Below, piece by piece: positions 18,596-28,097 of a stretch of 64,000 bases of DNA. A model generated the notes under the pieces. That model searched no databases. It saw only the letters and a list, made by a program, of their open reading frames with translations, and had not been told where the DNA came from. The DNA lies in the NCBI RefSeq assembly GCF_002100115.1, contig NZ_ANBM01000009.1:1-64000 (forward strand), in the 5' to 3' direction. Position numbers and translations under genes: made by a program. This DNA comes from Anaerovibrio sp. JC8. Lineage in GTDB: Bacteria > Bacillota > Negativicutes > Selenomonadales > Selenomonadaceae. Numbering within the stretch: position 1 is the first letter of the stretch; each line of letters starts with the position of its first letter.

Positions 18596-20104
18596 TTGGC
18601 ATTCTATTTTGAAGAACCATCACACACTTTTGGCGAATATTTGTTAGTTCCTGGTTACTCTTCTGATAAGTGCATTCCGGCGAATGTTTCTCTGAAGACT
18701 CCTCTTGTTAAGTTCAAGAAGGGTGAAGAACCAAAGATTTCTATGAATATTCCAATGACCTCCGCTATCATGCAGTCCGTATCCAACGATACGCTGGCTA
18801 TTGCTTTGGCTCGTGAGGGTGGCGTGTCATTCATCTATGGTTCTCAGACAATAGAAGAAGAGGCCGCTATGGTAGCAAAGGTAAAGAACTTCAAGTCCGG
18901 CTTTGTTCGCAGCGATTCCAATATTATGCCTTCCACTACCTTGGGTGAGATTCTGGCTCTGAAGGAAAAGACTGGCCATTCCACTATGGCAGTTACCGAG
19001 AACGGTGAGCCTACCGGCAAGCTGCTGGGTATCGTTACCAGCCGTGACTACCGTATCACCCGCATGACCATGGACACTCCGGCTTCTGAGTTCATGACTC
19101 CGTTTGACAAGCTGGTATATGCCGGTGCCAACACCACCCTGTCCGAGGCCAATGACCTTATTTGGGAACACAAGCTGAACATGCTGCCATTGGTAGATGC
19201 AAATCAGCGTCTCGTATATATGGTATTCCGCAAGGACTACACTGCCAATAAGGAGCATGAGCTGGAGCTCATCGATTCCAACAAGCGTTATGTCGTAGGT
19301 GCCGGTATCAATACCCGCGACTATGCTGAGCGCGTTCCTGCCCTGCTGAAGGCTGGTGCTGATGTACTGTGCATCGACTCCTCCGAGGGCTTCTCTGAGT
19401 GGCAGCGCATTACCCTGAAGTACATTCACGAGCATTTTGGTGAGGATGTAAAGGTTGGTGCCGGTAACGTAGTAGACCGTGATGGCTTCATGTTCCTGGC
19501 TGAGGCTGGTGCAGACTTCATCAAGGTTGGTATCGGTGGCGGTTCCATCTGTATCACCCGTGAGACCAAGGGTATCGGCCGTGGCCAGGCTACTGCTTTG
19601 ATTGATGTATGCAAGGCCCGTGATGAGTATTATGAGAAGACCGGCGTGTACATTCCTGTATGCTCCGATGGTGGTATCGTTCATGACCATCACATGACCC
19701 TGGCTCTGGCCATGGGTGCTGACTTCATGATGCTGGGCAGATATTTCTCCCGCTTCGATGAGTCCCCAACTGACAGAATTAAGATTAATGGTACTTACTA
19801 TAAGGAGTATTGGGGCGAGGGTTCCAACCGTGCCCGTAACTGGATGCGCTATGATCTGGGCGGCGCCAAGAAGCTGTCCTTCGAGGAGGGCGTTGACTCC
19901 TACGTTCCTTATGCCGGTTCCCTTCATGACAATGTTGGCGTAACCCTCAGCAAGATCCGTTCTACCATGTGCAACTGCGGTGCTTTGACTATTCCTGAGC
20001 TTCAGGAGAAGGCCCGCCTGACTCTGGTATCCTCTACTTCCATTGTAGAGGGTGGTTCCCACGACGTAATTCTGCGCGATCAGTTTACCCGTGCAAACGT
20101 ATAA
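18596..20104 (+). CDS. guaB: Inosine-5'-monophosphate dehydrogenase
   Basis: 502 residues. IMPDH barrel with the catalytic loop [15 protein letters not shown] (Cys nucleophile), the IMP-binding [10 protein letters not shown] region, a flap ([16 protein letters not shown]) and a CBS pair inserted at ~110-225 ([20 protein letters not shown]). It converts IMP to XMP with NAD+, the committed step to GMP. The start is TTG at 18596 after AGAAGGGA, with no ATG nearby in frame. Own promoter upstream; a palindromic repeat lies just downstream. Confidence 0.95.
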   Translation: MAFYFEEPSHTFGEYLLVPGYSSDKCIPANVSLKTPLVKFKKGEEPKISMNIPMTSAIMQSVSNDTLAIALAREGGVSFIYGSQTIEEEAAMVAKVKNFKSGFVRSDSNIMPSTTLGEILALKEKTGHSTMAVTENGEPTGKLLGIVTSRDYRITRMTMDTPASEFMTPFDKLVYAGANTTLSEANDLIWEHKLNMLPLVDANQRLVYMVFRKDYTANKEHELELIDSNKRYVVGAGINTRDYAERVPALLKAGADVLCIDSSEGFSEWQRITLKYIHEHFGEDVKVGAGNVVDRDGFMFLAEAGADFIKVGIGGGSICITRETKGIGRGQATALIDVCKARDEYYEKTGVYIPVCSDGGIVHDHHMTLALAMGADFMMLGRYFSRFDESPTDRIKINGTYYKEYWGEGSNRARNWMRYDLGGAKKLSFEEGVDSYVPYAGSLHDNVGVTLSKIRSTMCNCGALTIPELQEKARLTLVSSTSIVEGGSHDVILRDQFTRANV

Positions 20105-20115
20105 GAAGCAATATT

Positions 20116-20245
20116 AAGGGAAGGTACACACGGGGAACGCTCTCGCTCACTAGTTTACGTAGCGGTTACTAAGTTCATTCAGCGCTTTCGGCTTGAATTC
20201 ACTAAGTACCGACGTAAACTACGTCCCCATGCTGCACCTTCCCTT
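20116..20245. repeat. Palindromic repeat element, family A copy 2
   Basis: 130-nt palindrome 11 nt after guaB. Outer arm AAGGGAAGGT/ACCTTCCCTT differs completely in sequence from copy 1 yet still pairs. The core (AACGCTC.CGCTC, TTTACGTAG, CAGCGCTTTC, ATTCACTAAGT, ACGTAAA) is shared. In the inner stem ATGCAG/CTGCAT of copy 1 becomes ATTCAG/TTGAAT, so pairing is largely retained. Confidence 0.8.
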
Positions 20246-20363
20246 CTATAACGAGCTTTAAGATGTCCCCCACCTCTTTAGGTGGGGGAAAACAAACTAC
20301 AACAGCTGGCGAGCATATCTCCCAGCTCGTTGCGACACGAACGAAGTGAGTTAGTCCTTTAGG
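20246..20363. repeat. Hairpin-rich intergenic stretch
   Basis: No gene is visible in 20105-20597. Besides the flanking repeats it holds a strong 9-bp hairpin at 20266-20289 (TCCCCCACC/GGTGGGGGA, TCTTTA loop) and AGCTGG/CCAGCT around 20305-20328. Part of this DNA (AACGAG, GGGAGA, AGCTGTT in reverse complement) recurs after repeat B2 near 25804. A decayed mobile element is possible but unproven. Confidence 0.5.
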
Positions 20364-20423
20364 GAAACGCTAATTGGAAGATTTTTCTTCTAAAGAAGAA
20401 AAATTTGAATAATGGCGTTATAA
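20364..20423 (-). repeat. Palindromic repeat, family B copy 1
   Basis: 60 nt whose reverse complement starts TTATAACGCCATT and ends TTAGCGTTTC, matching copy 2 at 25748-25803 in the opposite orientation. Its hairpin ATTTTTCTTC/GAAGAAAAAT has a TTTA loop. The stem tip differs from copy 2 but stays paired. Confidence 0.8.
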
Positions 20424-20597
20424 TCACGTAACTTATGATATATATTTTGGACTGTAACAGACGAGGTTGCAGTCCATTTTTATTGCCAGAAAAACACCGC
20501 GTAATTTCATAAAGTTTTCAAAATGTGATACTATTATAATTACAGTGAAGCAGTGGCTTCAGATACATTTTATGATAATTACAATGAGGTGAAATAT

Positions 20598-21272
20598 ATG
20601 CGGGTTTTATTGGCAGAAGATGATATGAAGTTGGGTAAGCTCACCCAGTACATGCTGGAGCAGGATGGCATCAGTACAGAGTGGGTTACCACCGGTGATA
20701 TGATATATGAATGTGCCATGTATGAGGACTATGATGTGCTCATTTTGGACTGGATGATGCCTAAGGAGACGGGCGTGGATGCCTGCCGCCGTCTGCGGGC
20801 CGAGGGCTACCAGAAGGCTATACTTTTGCTGACAGCCCGTGACGCAGTGGAGGACCGGGTTACCGGCCTTGATGCCGGGGCAGATGACTATCTGGTGAAG
20901 CCATTTGAGTTCTCCGAGCTTATGGCCCGTCTGCGTGCTCTCAGCCGCCGCAGCAGCCAGAAGATTCAGCAGGATGTGGTGGAGCTGGGAGGCTTTACCC
21001 TTGACCGTACCTCCAAGCTGCTCTTGAAGGGTGAGCAGGAGATTCAGCTTTCCCCTAGAGAGTTTCAGATTTTCGACCTGCTGGTACAGAATATCGGCAT
21101 AGTAGTGCCGAGAGAGATTATTCTGGACCGCATCTGGGGCATTGAGTCCGATGTCAGCTCCAATAATATTGATTCCTATGTAAAACTTATCCGCAAAAAG
21201 CTGGATACTGCCGACGGAAAGATTATGATTAGCACGATTAGAGGTGTTGGCTATAAACTGGAAACAAAATAG
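20598..21272 (+). CDS. OmpR/PhoB-type response regulator
   Basis: 224 residues from ATG 20598 (MRVLLAEDDMKLG), which has a GAGGTGA site; an in-frame GTG at 20553 is less likely. Receiver domain with E7/D8/D9 and phospho-acceptor D51 (VLILDWMMP), then a winged-helix DNA-binding domain (SPREFQIFDLL; VYVKLIRKKL-like IDSYVKLIRKKLD; TIRGVGYKLE). Paired with the histidine kinase that follows. Its signal and targets cannot be told from the sequence. Confidence 0.93.
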   Translation: MRVLLAEDDMKLGKLTQYMLEQDGISTEWVTTGDMIYECAMYEDYDVLILDWMMPKETGVDACRRLRAEGYQKAILLLTARDAVEDRVTGLDAGADDYLVKPFEFSELMARLRALSRRSSQKIQQDVVELGGFTLDRTSKLLLKGEQEIQLSPREFQIFDLLVQNIGIVVPREIILDRIWGIESDVSSNNIDSYVKLIRKKLDTADGKIMISTIRGVGYKLETK

Positions 21273-21306
21273 GTTAAAGTTTGGCGGACTCTTTTCCCGG
21301 AGCCGG

Positions 21307-22587
21307 ATGCGTCTTACTGTTGCCTATTCATTGCTGATGTTTGGCCTGTTTACCATCATCATCTTTCTGGCCCATCAGACTATGGAATGGGCGGTGACCT
21401 CCGAGCAGGCAAGGGAGCTTTCGGAAACTGTGCGGGCGGTGTCGGAAACTGAGTCCACCATGATTCGCAACGGTGTCTATGTGGGTACCGATGACCTGGG
21501 CAACAGGGAGCGAATGTTTTTTTATACTTATGATAAAAGTGGCAAGCTGCAGAATTATTCCCGCGCTCCTGAGCGTATAGAGGATGATGTGCTGGAGGTT
21601 ATCCGTCAGGGGGATGTGCCTGTCAACGATGTGGCGGTATACGTCCAACAGCAGGATGAGGACAAGCCAAAGGTTCTGATGATGACCGCCTGTGATGTGC
21701 GTCTTGTTACTGGTGAAAAAATCGGTATGGTGTATCTGGGCAAGGACGTGTCAGCCCTGTACAAAGGTATCAAAAAGGCCACATATTTTTACGGAGGAAT
21801 ATCCTTCATAGCTTTGCTGACAGCCATTATGCTGGGGCATGTGGTTTCCGGCAGGGTGGTGGCCAATATGCAGCAGGCCTACATAAAGCAGCGCCAGTTT
21901 GCGGCGGACGCTTCCCATGAGCTGCGGACACCGTTAAGTGTTATTATGGCTTCGGCGGATTTGCTGGCCAATGATAAATCCATTCAGTCCCCGTTCCTGC
22001 AACAGGTCATTCAGGATATGAAGGATGAGGTCAAGAAAATGTCAAATCTGGTGGGCTCTCTCCTGCAGATTGCCCGGTCTGATAATAATGCAGAGCCCCT
22101 TAATGTTACTGAGTTTAATATTATCAGTGTCATGGAGCAGCTGGGGCGCAAGATGCAGCCATTGGCGGAAAAGAAGAATATTACCCTTAATGTAAATGCT
22201 TCCGGCGAGGTAATGTACAAGGGCGATGAGCAGAAAATCCAGCAGCTGATGCTTATTCTGGTGGACAATGCGGTAAAGTATACCCCGGAGGGCGGTACTG
22301 TAACCCTGTCCTATGATGGCAAGCGGCTTGGCAGCCTGGGAAGCATTCATTTTTCCGTAAGGGATAATGGTATAGGTATTTCCCATGAGGATCTGGATAA
22401 GCTCTTTGAACGCTTCTTCCGGGTGGATAAGGCCCGGTCCCGTTCCATGGGCGGTAATGGCTTGGGCTTGGCTATAGCAAAGACCATTGTTGATGCCCAC
22501 CATGGACAAATTGATGTAGAAAGTGAGCTGGGGAAGGGAACTGTCTTTAAGGTTACCCTGAAGAATTTAAAAAGCCCCAAAAAGTAA
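21307..22587 (+). CDS. Membrane sensor histidine kinase
   Basis: 426 residues from ATG 21307, preceded by CGGAG. A longer version starting at GTG 21244, inside the regulator gene, is possible. Order: transmembrane segment (~7-25), extracytoplasmic sensor of ~130 residues, second transmembrane segment, H-box FAADASHELRTPLSVIM, HATPase with NAVKYT, DNGIGI, FRVDKAR and GNGLGLAI. It resembles CssS/CiaH-like kinases that pair with OmpR-type regulators. Cotranscribed with the regulator. Confidence 0.92.
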   Translation: MRLTVAYSLLMFGLFTIIIFLAHQTMEWAVTSEQARELSETVRAVSETESTMIRNGVYVGTDDLGNRERMFFYTYDKSGKLQNYSRAPERIEDDVLEVIRQGDVPVNDVAVYVQQQDEDKPKVLMMTACDVRLVTGEKIGMVYLGKDVSALYKGIKKATYFYGGISFIALLTAIMLGHVVSGRVVANMQQAYIKQRQFAADASHELRTPLSVIMASADLLANDKSIQSPFLQQVIQDMKDEVKKMSNLVGSLLQIARSDNNAEPLNVTEFNIISVMEQLGRKMQPLAEKKNITLNVNASGEVMYKGDEQKIQQLMLILVDNAVKYTPEGGTVTLSYDGKRLGSLGSIHFSVRDNGIGISHEDLDKLFERFFRVDKARSRSMGGNGLGLAIAKTIVDAHHGQIDVESELGKGTVFKVTLKNLKSPKK

Positions 22588-22610
22588 TAGGTAAATGTGT
22601 GATACAGTGT

Positions 22611-22650
22611 GGCTGTTCTCTCTCGAAATAAGGGTGAGAACAGCTTTTTT
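22611..22650 (+). terminator. Terminator after the two-component system
   Basis: GGCTGTTCTC/GAGAACAGC stem with six T. Confidence 0.9.
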
Positions 22651-22667
22651 ATGTCCAGATAAACAAA

Positions 22668-22718
22668 AGTCAAAAAGTCTAAAATATTAATTGACTTTTT
22701 GACTTATTGGGTTATAAT
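22668..22718 (+). promoter_or_regulatory. clpB promoter with two CtsR-like operator sites
   Basis: TTGACT (22691-22696), 16 nt, TATAAT (22713-22718). Two direct-repeat sites surround the -35 box: AGTCAAA-A-AGTCTAA on the plus strand (22668-22682) and AGTCAAA-A-AGTCAA on the minus strand (within 22691-22706, covering the -35). The same arrangement, AGTCAAA-T-AGTCAAT, lies at the ctsR promoter (36951). The half-sites match CtsR heptads but are spaced 8 rather than 10 nt apart. Confidence 0.7.
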
Positions 22719-22773
22719 AGCCTTAGAAGGATAAAAACCACTTTCTTTTATAGAGAGGATGGAGGGATAGATT

Positions 22774-25350
22774 ATGGAACAGGAAAAATATACTCAGCGA
22801 GTTTTAAATACCCTGCAGTCTGCCCAGCAGAATGCGGCTCTGCGTTATCATCAGGAAATCAGTTCACTGCACGTACTTATGGCTTTGGCCCAGGAGCCTG
22901 AGGGGCTTTTGGAAACCATATTCCAGGAGGCCCAGGTGGATACCAGAATGCTGAAGGCCAGCGTGGAGGAAAAGCTTCGAAAGATTCCTAGTGTCAAGGG
23001 ACAGGACCGCCTGACCATGAGTGTGGAGCTGGGCCGGGTTATGGCCAAGTCCGAGCAGCTGGCAGAAAAGATGGGGGATTCCTACATCAGCACTGAGCAT
23101 TTGCTTTTGGCTATCTGCGAGGATGGCGGTGACGAGGCCAAGGAAGTCTGCAAGAGCTTTGGGCTGACTACGGGAAAGATTTCCGATTCCATCAAGAAGA
23201 ATCGGAAGCAGAATGTTAATTCCAGCAATCCGGAGGAAAGCTATCAGGCTTTGGCCAAGTATGGCCGTGATTTGACCCAGGTGGCACGTCAGGGCAAGCT
23301 GGATCCGGTGATTGGCCGTGATGAGGAAATTCGCCGTACCATTGAGATTCTTTCCCGCCGTACCAAGAATAATCCGGTGCTGATTGGTGAGCCTGGTGTT
23401 GGTAAAACCGCTATTGTGGAAGGGCTGGCCCGTCGTATTGTGGCCGGAGATGTGCCTGAGTCCTTAAAGAGCAAGACCTTGTATTCCCTGGATATGGGTG
23501 CCTTGATTGCCGGTGCCAAGTATCGTGGTGAATTTGAGGAGCGGTTGAAGGCAGTTTTAAACGAAGTGGTGAAGTCTGATGGTCAGATTCTCCTCTTTAT
23601 TGATGAGGTGCATACTGTGGTGGGAGCCGGTGCTTCTGAGGGCTCCATGGATGCCGGCAACCTCTTAAAGCCAATGATGGCCCGGGGTGAGCTGCGCTGC
23701 ATTGGTGCAACCACCTTAAATGAGTATCGCAAGTACATTGAAAAGGATACAGCTTTGGAACGCCGTTTCCAGCCGGTTATGGTAGGAGAGCCAAGTGTGG
23801 AGGATACCATTTCCATTCTCCGTGGCTTGAAGGAACGCTATGAGGTTCATCATGGTGTAAGAATCCGTGATGCGGCATTGGTGTCTGCAGCAGTTCTCTC
23901 TGACCGTTATATTTCCGACAGGTTCCTGCCGGATAAAGCTATTGATTTGGTGGATGAGGCGGCAGCCAAGCTCCGTACTGAAATTGAGTCCATGCCGGCA
24001 CCACTTGATGAAGTGCGCCGTAAGATTTTACAGCTGGAAATTGAGGAACAGGCATTGCAGAAGGAAACGGATGCAGCAGGCAAGGAAAAGCTGGCGGCCA
24101 TTCAGCAGGAGAAGGCCCAGCTGAAGCAGGAGCAGGAAGCCCTGCAGGAGGAATGGGATGCAGAGCATCAGGCTATCCTCCGTATCCGTGGTATCAAGAA
24201 GGAAATCGATACTGTCCGCAGTCAGATGGAAGCAGCGGAGCGGGATTATGATTTGAGCCATCTTTCTGAGCTGAAATATGGCAAGCTGCCGGAATTAGAA
24301 AAGAAGCTGCAGGAAGAGGAGGCTGCCATTGCCGCCAAGGCAGGTGAAAACCAGCTCCTCAAGGAAGAAGTTGGGGAAGAAGACATTGCCAAGGTGGTAA
24401 GCCGTTGGACCGGCATTCCTGTCACCAAGATGATGACCGGGGAGCGGGAAAAGCTCCTGCATCTGGAGGATAACCTTCATGAGCGGGTAGTGGGCCAGGA
24501 TGAAGCTGTTACTGTAGTCAGTGAGGCCATTTTGCGGGCCCGGGCCGGCATCAAGGCTCCTGATAGACCAATTGGTTCCTTTATTTTCCTTGGTCCTACT
24601 GGTGTAGGTAAGACAGAGCTGGCCAAAACTCTGGCGGAGTCCCTGTTTGATTCCGAGCGCAGCATGATCCGTATTGACATGAGTGAGTACATGGAGAAGC
24701 ACTCCGTGGCCCGCCTGATTGGTGCGCCTCCGGGCTATGTGGGCTACGAGGAGGGCGGTCAGCTTACAGAGGCCGTTCGCCGTCAGCCATACAGTGTAAT
24801 TTTGCTGGACGAGATTGAGAAGGCCCACCGAGATGTATTTAATGTCCTGCTGCAGATTTTGGATGATGGCCGCCTGACCGATGGCAAGGGCCGGGTTGTA
24901 AACTTCAAGAATACGGTTATTATCATGACCTCCAACCTGGGCTCCCACGAAATCCTCAACAAGGATTACAGTGAGGCTGAGGCTGCGGTGAAGGAAATGC
25001 TGAAGGACTATTTCCGTCCGGAATTCCTGAACCGTGTGGATGATATTGTGGTATTCAAGGCTCTGGCCAAGGAGCAGGTGAAGGAGATTGCCGATCTGAT
25101 GCTGAGAACCCTCAATGAGCGTGTAAGCAATCAGGTGAAGATTACTCTTAGCTGGAACGAGGACGTATTGCGGTACCTGTCCGATGAAGGCTTTGACCCT
25201 AACTTCGGTGCCCGTCCGCTCCGTCGTCTCTTGACCCGTGTAGTGGAAACGGAGCTGTCCAAGTCAATTATCCGTGGTGATGTGGCCGAGGGTGATACCG
25301 TGGCCATGACAGTTCAGGATGGACATATTGCCTTCAATAAAGAGCATTAA
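22774..25350 (+). CDS. clpB: ClpB disaggregase
   Basis: 858 residues, the full-length form. N-domain (1-~145), AAA1 with GEPGVGKT and [11 protein letters not shown], the coiled M-domain (~400-530), AAA2 with GPTGVGKT and [11 protein letters not shown], and GYVGYEEGG pore loop 2. ClpB works with DnaK to dissolve aggregates after stress; it lacks the ClpP-binding tripeptide loop of ClpA/C/X as expected. ATG follows GGATGGAGGG. Its promoter carries CtsR-like sites and no CIRCE. Confidence 0.97.
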   Translation: MEQEKYTQRVLNTLQSAQQNAALRYHQEISSLHVLMALAQEPEGLLETIFQEAQVDTRMLKASVEEKLRKIPSVKGQDRLTMSVELGRVMAKSEQLAEKMGDSYISTEHLLLAICEDGGDEAKEVCKSFGLTTGKISDSIKKNRKQNVNSSNPEESYQALAKYGRDLTQVARQGKLDPVIGRDEEIRRTIEILSRRTKNNPVLIGEPGVGKTAIVEGLARRIVAGDVPESLKSKTLYSLDMGALIAGAKYRGEFEERLKAVLNEVVKSDGQILLFIDEVHTVVGAGASEGSMDAGNLLKPMMARGELRCIGATTLNEYRKYIEKDTALERRFQPVMVGEPSVEDTISILRGLKERYEVHHGVRIRDAALVSAAVLSDRYISDRFLPDKAIDLVDEAAAKLRTEIESMPAPLDEVRRKILQLEIEEQALQKETDAAGKEKLAAIQQEKAQLKQEQEALQEEWDAEHQAILRIRGIKKEIDTVRSQMEAAERDYDLSHLSELKYGKLPELEKKLQEEEAAIAAKAGENQLLKEEVGEEDIAKVVSRWTGIPVTKMMTGEREKLLHLEDNLHERVVGQDEAVTVVSEAILRARAGIKAPDRPIGSFIFLGPTGVGKTELAKTLAESLFDSERSMIRIDMSEYMEKHSVARLIGAPPGYVGYEEGGQLTEAVRRQPYSVILLDEIEKAHRDVFNVLLQILDDGRLTDGKGRVVNFKNTVIIMTSNLGSHEILNKDYSEAEAAVKEMLKDYFRPEFLNRVDDIVVFKALAKEQVKEIADLMLRTLNERVSNQVKITLSWNEDVLRYLSDEGFDPNFGARPLRRLLTRVVETELSKSIIRGDVAEGDTVAMTVQDGHIAFNKEH

Positions 25351-25377
25351 AAGGATTATAGCAGTACAACAATGAAC

Positions 25378-25428
25378 AAATGGGTATTTGCAAAGGACAA
25401 AAACTTTACAAATACCCATATTTTTTTT
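25378..25428 (+). terminator. clpB terminator
   Basis: ATGGGTATTTG/CAAATACCCAT stem with a long loop, then A and eight T. Confidence 0.85.
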
Positions 25429-25436
25429 ACAAATTC

Positions 25437-25465
25437 TTGAAAATACTTTTTCTATGTGATATATT
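25437..25465 (+). promoter_or_regulatory. leuA leader promoter
   Basis: TTGAAA, 17 nt, TATATT; predicted start near 25472, about a dozen nt before T-box stem I. Confidence 0.8.
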
Positions 25466-25483
25466 TAACGAAATCAGTAAAAT

Positions 25484-25746
25484 AGCTAAATGCGTTGATA
25501 AGAAATAGTAGCAGGGAGGCATTCCCAGAGAGCTGCCGGGTGGTGCAAGGCAGTGAATAAGCCCTTGTGAACTGGTCTTTGAGCAGCCAGCTGAATTCGT
25601 GGACAGTTGTCCGTGTTAGTAGGTGGAGCCGGTGCTGGCCGTTAAAGCAGGAGGGAGAAATCCCGTTGAGTGCGTGCTTTGGCACGAAATTGAGTGGTAC
25701 CACGAAAGATAGCCTTTCGTCTCTTTGGAGATGAGAGGCTTTTTTG
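25484..25746 (+). ncRNA. T-box riboswitch of leuA (probably Leu-specific)
   Basis: Stem I shows the K-turn/loop-E strand (TTGATAAGAAATAGTAGC), AGAGAGCTGCC, and the distal GGGTGGTGCAAGGCAG. The T-box GAGTGGTACCACG is followed by the terminator stem AGCCTTTCGTCTC/GAGATGAGAGGCT and six T. The specifier strand is GAA-CTG-GTCTT-TGAGC, giving CUG (25572-25574), a leucine codon. The variable T-box base is U, which pairs with discriminator A; the tRNA-Leu genes in this window have A. Uncharged tRNA-Leu would let leuA be transcribed. Confidence 0.92.
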
Positions 25747-25747
25747 T

Positions 25748-25803
25748 TTATAACGCCATTGTTCAAATTTTTCCTTTGGGAAAAATCTTCCACTTAGCGT
25801 TTC
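25748..25803 (+). repeat. Palindromic repeat, family B copy 2
   Basis: 56 nt from TTATAACGCC to TAGCGTTTC, inserted between the T-box terminator and the leuA ribosome site, so it is part of the leuA mRNA leader. Hairpin ATTTTTCC/GGAAAAAT with a TTTG loop. Inverted relative to copy 1 at 20364-20423. Confidence 0.8.
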
Positions 25804-25869
25804 AACGAGGTGGGAGAAGCTGTTTTACTTCGTTATTATTTACATTTATCATAGAAGGAGAGACACGCG

Positions 25870-27534
25870 ATGAAGAATTTTACCAAATATTCAAAAGGGT
25901 ATTATATGCCACCAAAGCCGGACATGAGCTGGATGTACAAGGAACATCCGGAAAGGGCACCTAAATGGTGTTCCGTTGACCTCAGAGATGGCAATCAGGC
26001 TCTGATTATTCCTATGAGCCTTGATGAGAAGATAGAATTCTTCAAGATGCTGGTCGAGGTGGGCTTTAAGGAAATTGAGGTGGGCTTCCCTGCTGCTTCT
26101 GAGACTGAGTACACCTTCCTCCGCAAATTGGTAGAGGATAATCTGATTCCTGATGATGTTACGGTGCAGGTGCTGACCCAGGCCCGTGAGCATATTATCA
26201 AGAAAACCTTTGAGGCTCTGGAGGGAGTTAAGAACGCCATTGTTCACGTTTACAATTCCACTTCTGTGGCCCAGCGTCAGCAGGTGTTCCGCATGTCCAA
26301 GGAAGAAATCAAGCAGATTGCGGTGGATGGAGCCAAGCTGTTGAAGAAGCTGACGGAGGAAGCAGGAGCAAATTACCGCTTTGAGTATTCTCCTGAAAGC
26401 TTTACCGGCACTGAGCCAGAATATGCACTGGAGGTGTGTAACGCCGTTCTTGATGTATGGCAGCCAACTCCTGACCATAAGGCCATTATAAATATTCCGG
26501 TAACCGTGGAAATGTCCATGCCTCATGTATACGCTATGCAGGTGGCCTATATTTCCCAGAATCTCAAGTATCGTGATGCAGTGGAGCTGTCACTTCATCC
26601 GCACAATGACCGTGGCTGCGGCGTAGCCGATACGGAGCTTGGTCTCCTGGCCGGAGCGGACAGAGTAGAGGGGACTCTCTTTGGTAACGGTGAACGCACC
26701 GGTAATGTGGATATTGTCACTCTGGCCATGAATATGTTCGTATTGGGTGTGGACCCTGAGCTGGATTTTACAGATATGCCAAAGCTGGTTGACCTTTATG
26801 AGAAGGTGACCCGTATGCAGGTTCCACCGCGTCAGCCTTATGCTGGTGCATTGGTGTTTGCCGCTTTCTCCGGTTCCCATCAGGATGCTATTGCCAAGGG
26901 CATGAAGTGGCGTGAGGAGAAGGATCCTGACCACTGGACCACTCCATATCTGCCAATTGACCCTCATGATGTGGGCCGTGAGTATGATGGTGATGTTATC
27001 CGCATTAACAGCCAGTCCGGCAAGGGCGGCGTGGCCTTTATTATGGAGCAGAAATACGGTATCACCATGCCAAAGAAAATGCGGGAAGACTTCGGCTATT
27101 GCGTAAAGAGTGTATCTGACCACAAGCACAAGGAGCTTATGCCGGATGAAATCTATCAGATTTTCCATGACACCTATGTAAATGTGGAAACTCCATATAA
27201 GCTCATTGACTTCACTTTAAGAAAAGACGTGGACGGCACCCGTGCCGGTGTTGTTGATCTGGAAATTGACGGCAAGATGGTAACCTTCACTGCCCGCGGT
27301 AATGGTCGTCTGGATGCGGTATCCAATGCTATTCAGGAGAATACCGATATTAAGTACACTGACCTTACCTACAGCGAGCATGCACTGGAAATCGGTGCCA
27401 ACTCCCGGGCCATGGCCTATATCGGCATTACGGGAACTGATGGGAAGATGACCTGGGGTGCCGGCATGGATACAGATATTATTACGGCGTCCATTATGGC
27501 ACTGTTCAGTGCAATTAATCGCATGAAGGCGTAA
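25870..27534 (+). CDS. leuA: 2-Isopropylmalate synthase
   Basis: 554 residues, the long LeuA form. The catalytic barrel has WCSVDLRDGNQALI, EVGFPAASETE and the metal site LHPHNDRGCG. A C-terminal leucine-binding regulatory domain is present (VDGTRAGVVDLEIDGK; GTDGKMTWGAGMD), so the enzyme is likely feedback-inhibited. It condenses 2-oxoisovalerate with acetyl-CoA, the first step of leucine synthesis. ATG follows AGAAGGAGAG. Transcription is set by the T-box upstream. No leuCDB genes follow; the next gene is dtd. Confidence 0.95.
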   Translation: MKNFTKYSKGYYMPPKPDMSWMYKEHPERAPKWCSVDLRDGNQALIIPMSLDEKIEFFKMLVEVGFKEIEVGFPAASETEYTFLRKLVEDNLIPDDVTVQVLTQAREHIIKKTFEALEGVKNAIVHVYNSTSVAQRQQVFRMSKEEIKQIAVDGAKLLKKLTEEAGANYRFEYSPESFTGTEPEYALEVCNAVLDVWQPTPDHKAIINIPVTVEMSMPHVYAMQVAYISQNLKYRDAVELSLHPHNDRGCGVADTELGLLAGADRVEGTLFGNGERTGNVDIVTLAMNMFVLGVDPELDFTDMPKLVDLYEKVTRMQVPPRQPYAGALVFAAFSGSHQDAIAKGMKWREEKDPDHWTTPYLPIDPHDVGREYDGDVIRINSQSGKGGVAFIMEQKYGITMPKKMREDFGYCVKSVSDHKHKELMPDEIYQIFHDTYVNVETPYKLIDFTLRKDVDGTRAGVVDLEIDGKMVTFTARGNGRLDAVSNAIQENTDIKYTDLTYSEHALEIGANSRAMAYIGITGTDGKMTWGAGMDTDIITASIMALFSAINRMKA

Positions 27535-27549
27535 TTTATACTATAATAT

Positions 27550-27577
27550 AAAGAGGAGTCTCGTACTCCTCTTTATT
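27550..27577 (+). terminator. Weak terminator-like hairpin after leuA
   Basis: AAAGAGGAGTC/GACTCCTCTTT-like stem (AAGAGGAGTCTCGTACTCCTCTT) followed by TATTATT, not a clean T-run. Confidence 0.6.
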
Positions 27578-27610
27578 ATTGCCAATTTTATGTAGGAGGA
27601 TTTTTAATTT

Positions 27611-28063
27611 ATGCGTGCAGTAGTTACCCGGGTTAATTCAGCTTCGGTGGAGATAGAGGGCAAAATTCATGGAGCCATTGATAAGGGCTTTTTGGTATTG
27701 CTGGGGGTTGGTCCCGATGATACTGAGGAGGATGCATCAATTTTGGCGGAGAAAATCTGCAATTGCCGTATCTTTTCAGATGAAGAGGATAAGATGAACC
27801 TTACTCTGGAGGCTGTAGGGGGAAGCCTGCTGGTGGTTTCCCAGTTTACCCTGTTTGCTGATGTGAAAAAGCGGCGGCCAAGCTTTTCGGGAGCCGGCAA
27901 GCCTGATATTGCCATTCCTCTTTATGAGAAATTTATGTCTATCTGCCGGGACAAGGGCTTCAGGGTGGAGCATGGTGAATTTGGTGCCATGATGAAGGTT
28001 ACCTCGGAAAATGACGGTCCTGTAACCCTGTTGTTTGATACCGTTGAATGGCGCAAGGAATAG
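27611..28063 (+). CDS. dtd: D-aminoacyl-tRNA deacylase
   Basis: 150 residues, the normal size. Active-site motifs are VVSQFTLFAD and NDGPVTLLFDT (the conserved GP-x-T edge). It removes D-amino acids, and glycine misplaced on tRNA-Ala, from tRNAs in the cytosol. ATG has a TAGGAGGA site 8-9 nt upstream. A weak hairpin (CCAGAGC/GCTCTGG near 28072) follows. Confidence 0.95.
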   Translation: MRAVVTRVNSASVEIEGKIHGAIDKGFLVLLGVGPDDTEEDASILAEKICNCRIFSDEEDKMNLTLEAVGGSLLVVSQFTLFADVKKRRPSFSGAGKPDIAIPLYEKFMSICRDKGFRVEHGEFGAMMKVTSENDGPVTLLFDTVEWRKE

Positions 28064-28097
28064 GCTAAAATACCAGAGCTTTTGGGCTCTGGCTTCC

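Noticed and set aside
25573-25575. UGG (Trp) as specifier of the leuA T-box
   Set aside because: The T-box variable base U pairs with discriminator A; bacterial tRNA-Trp has G, and the gene is leuA.
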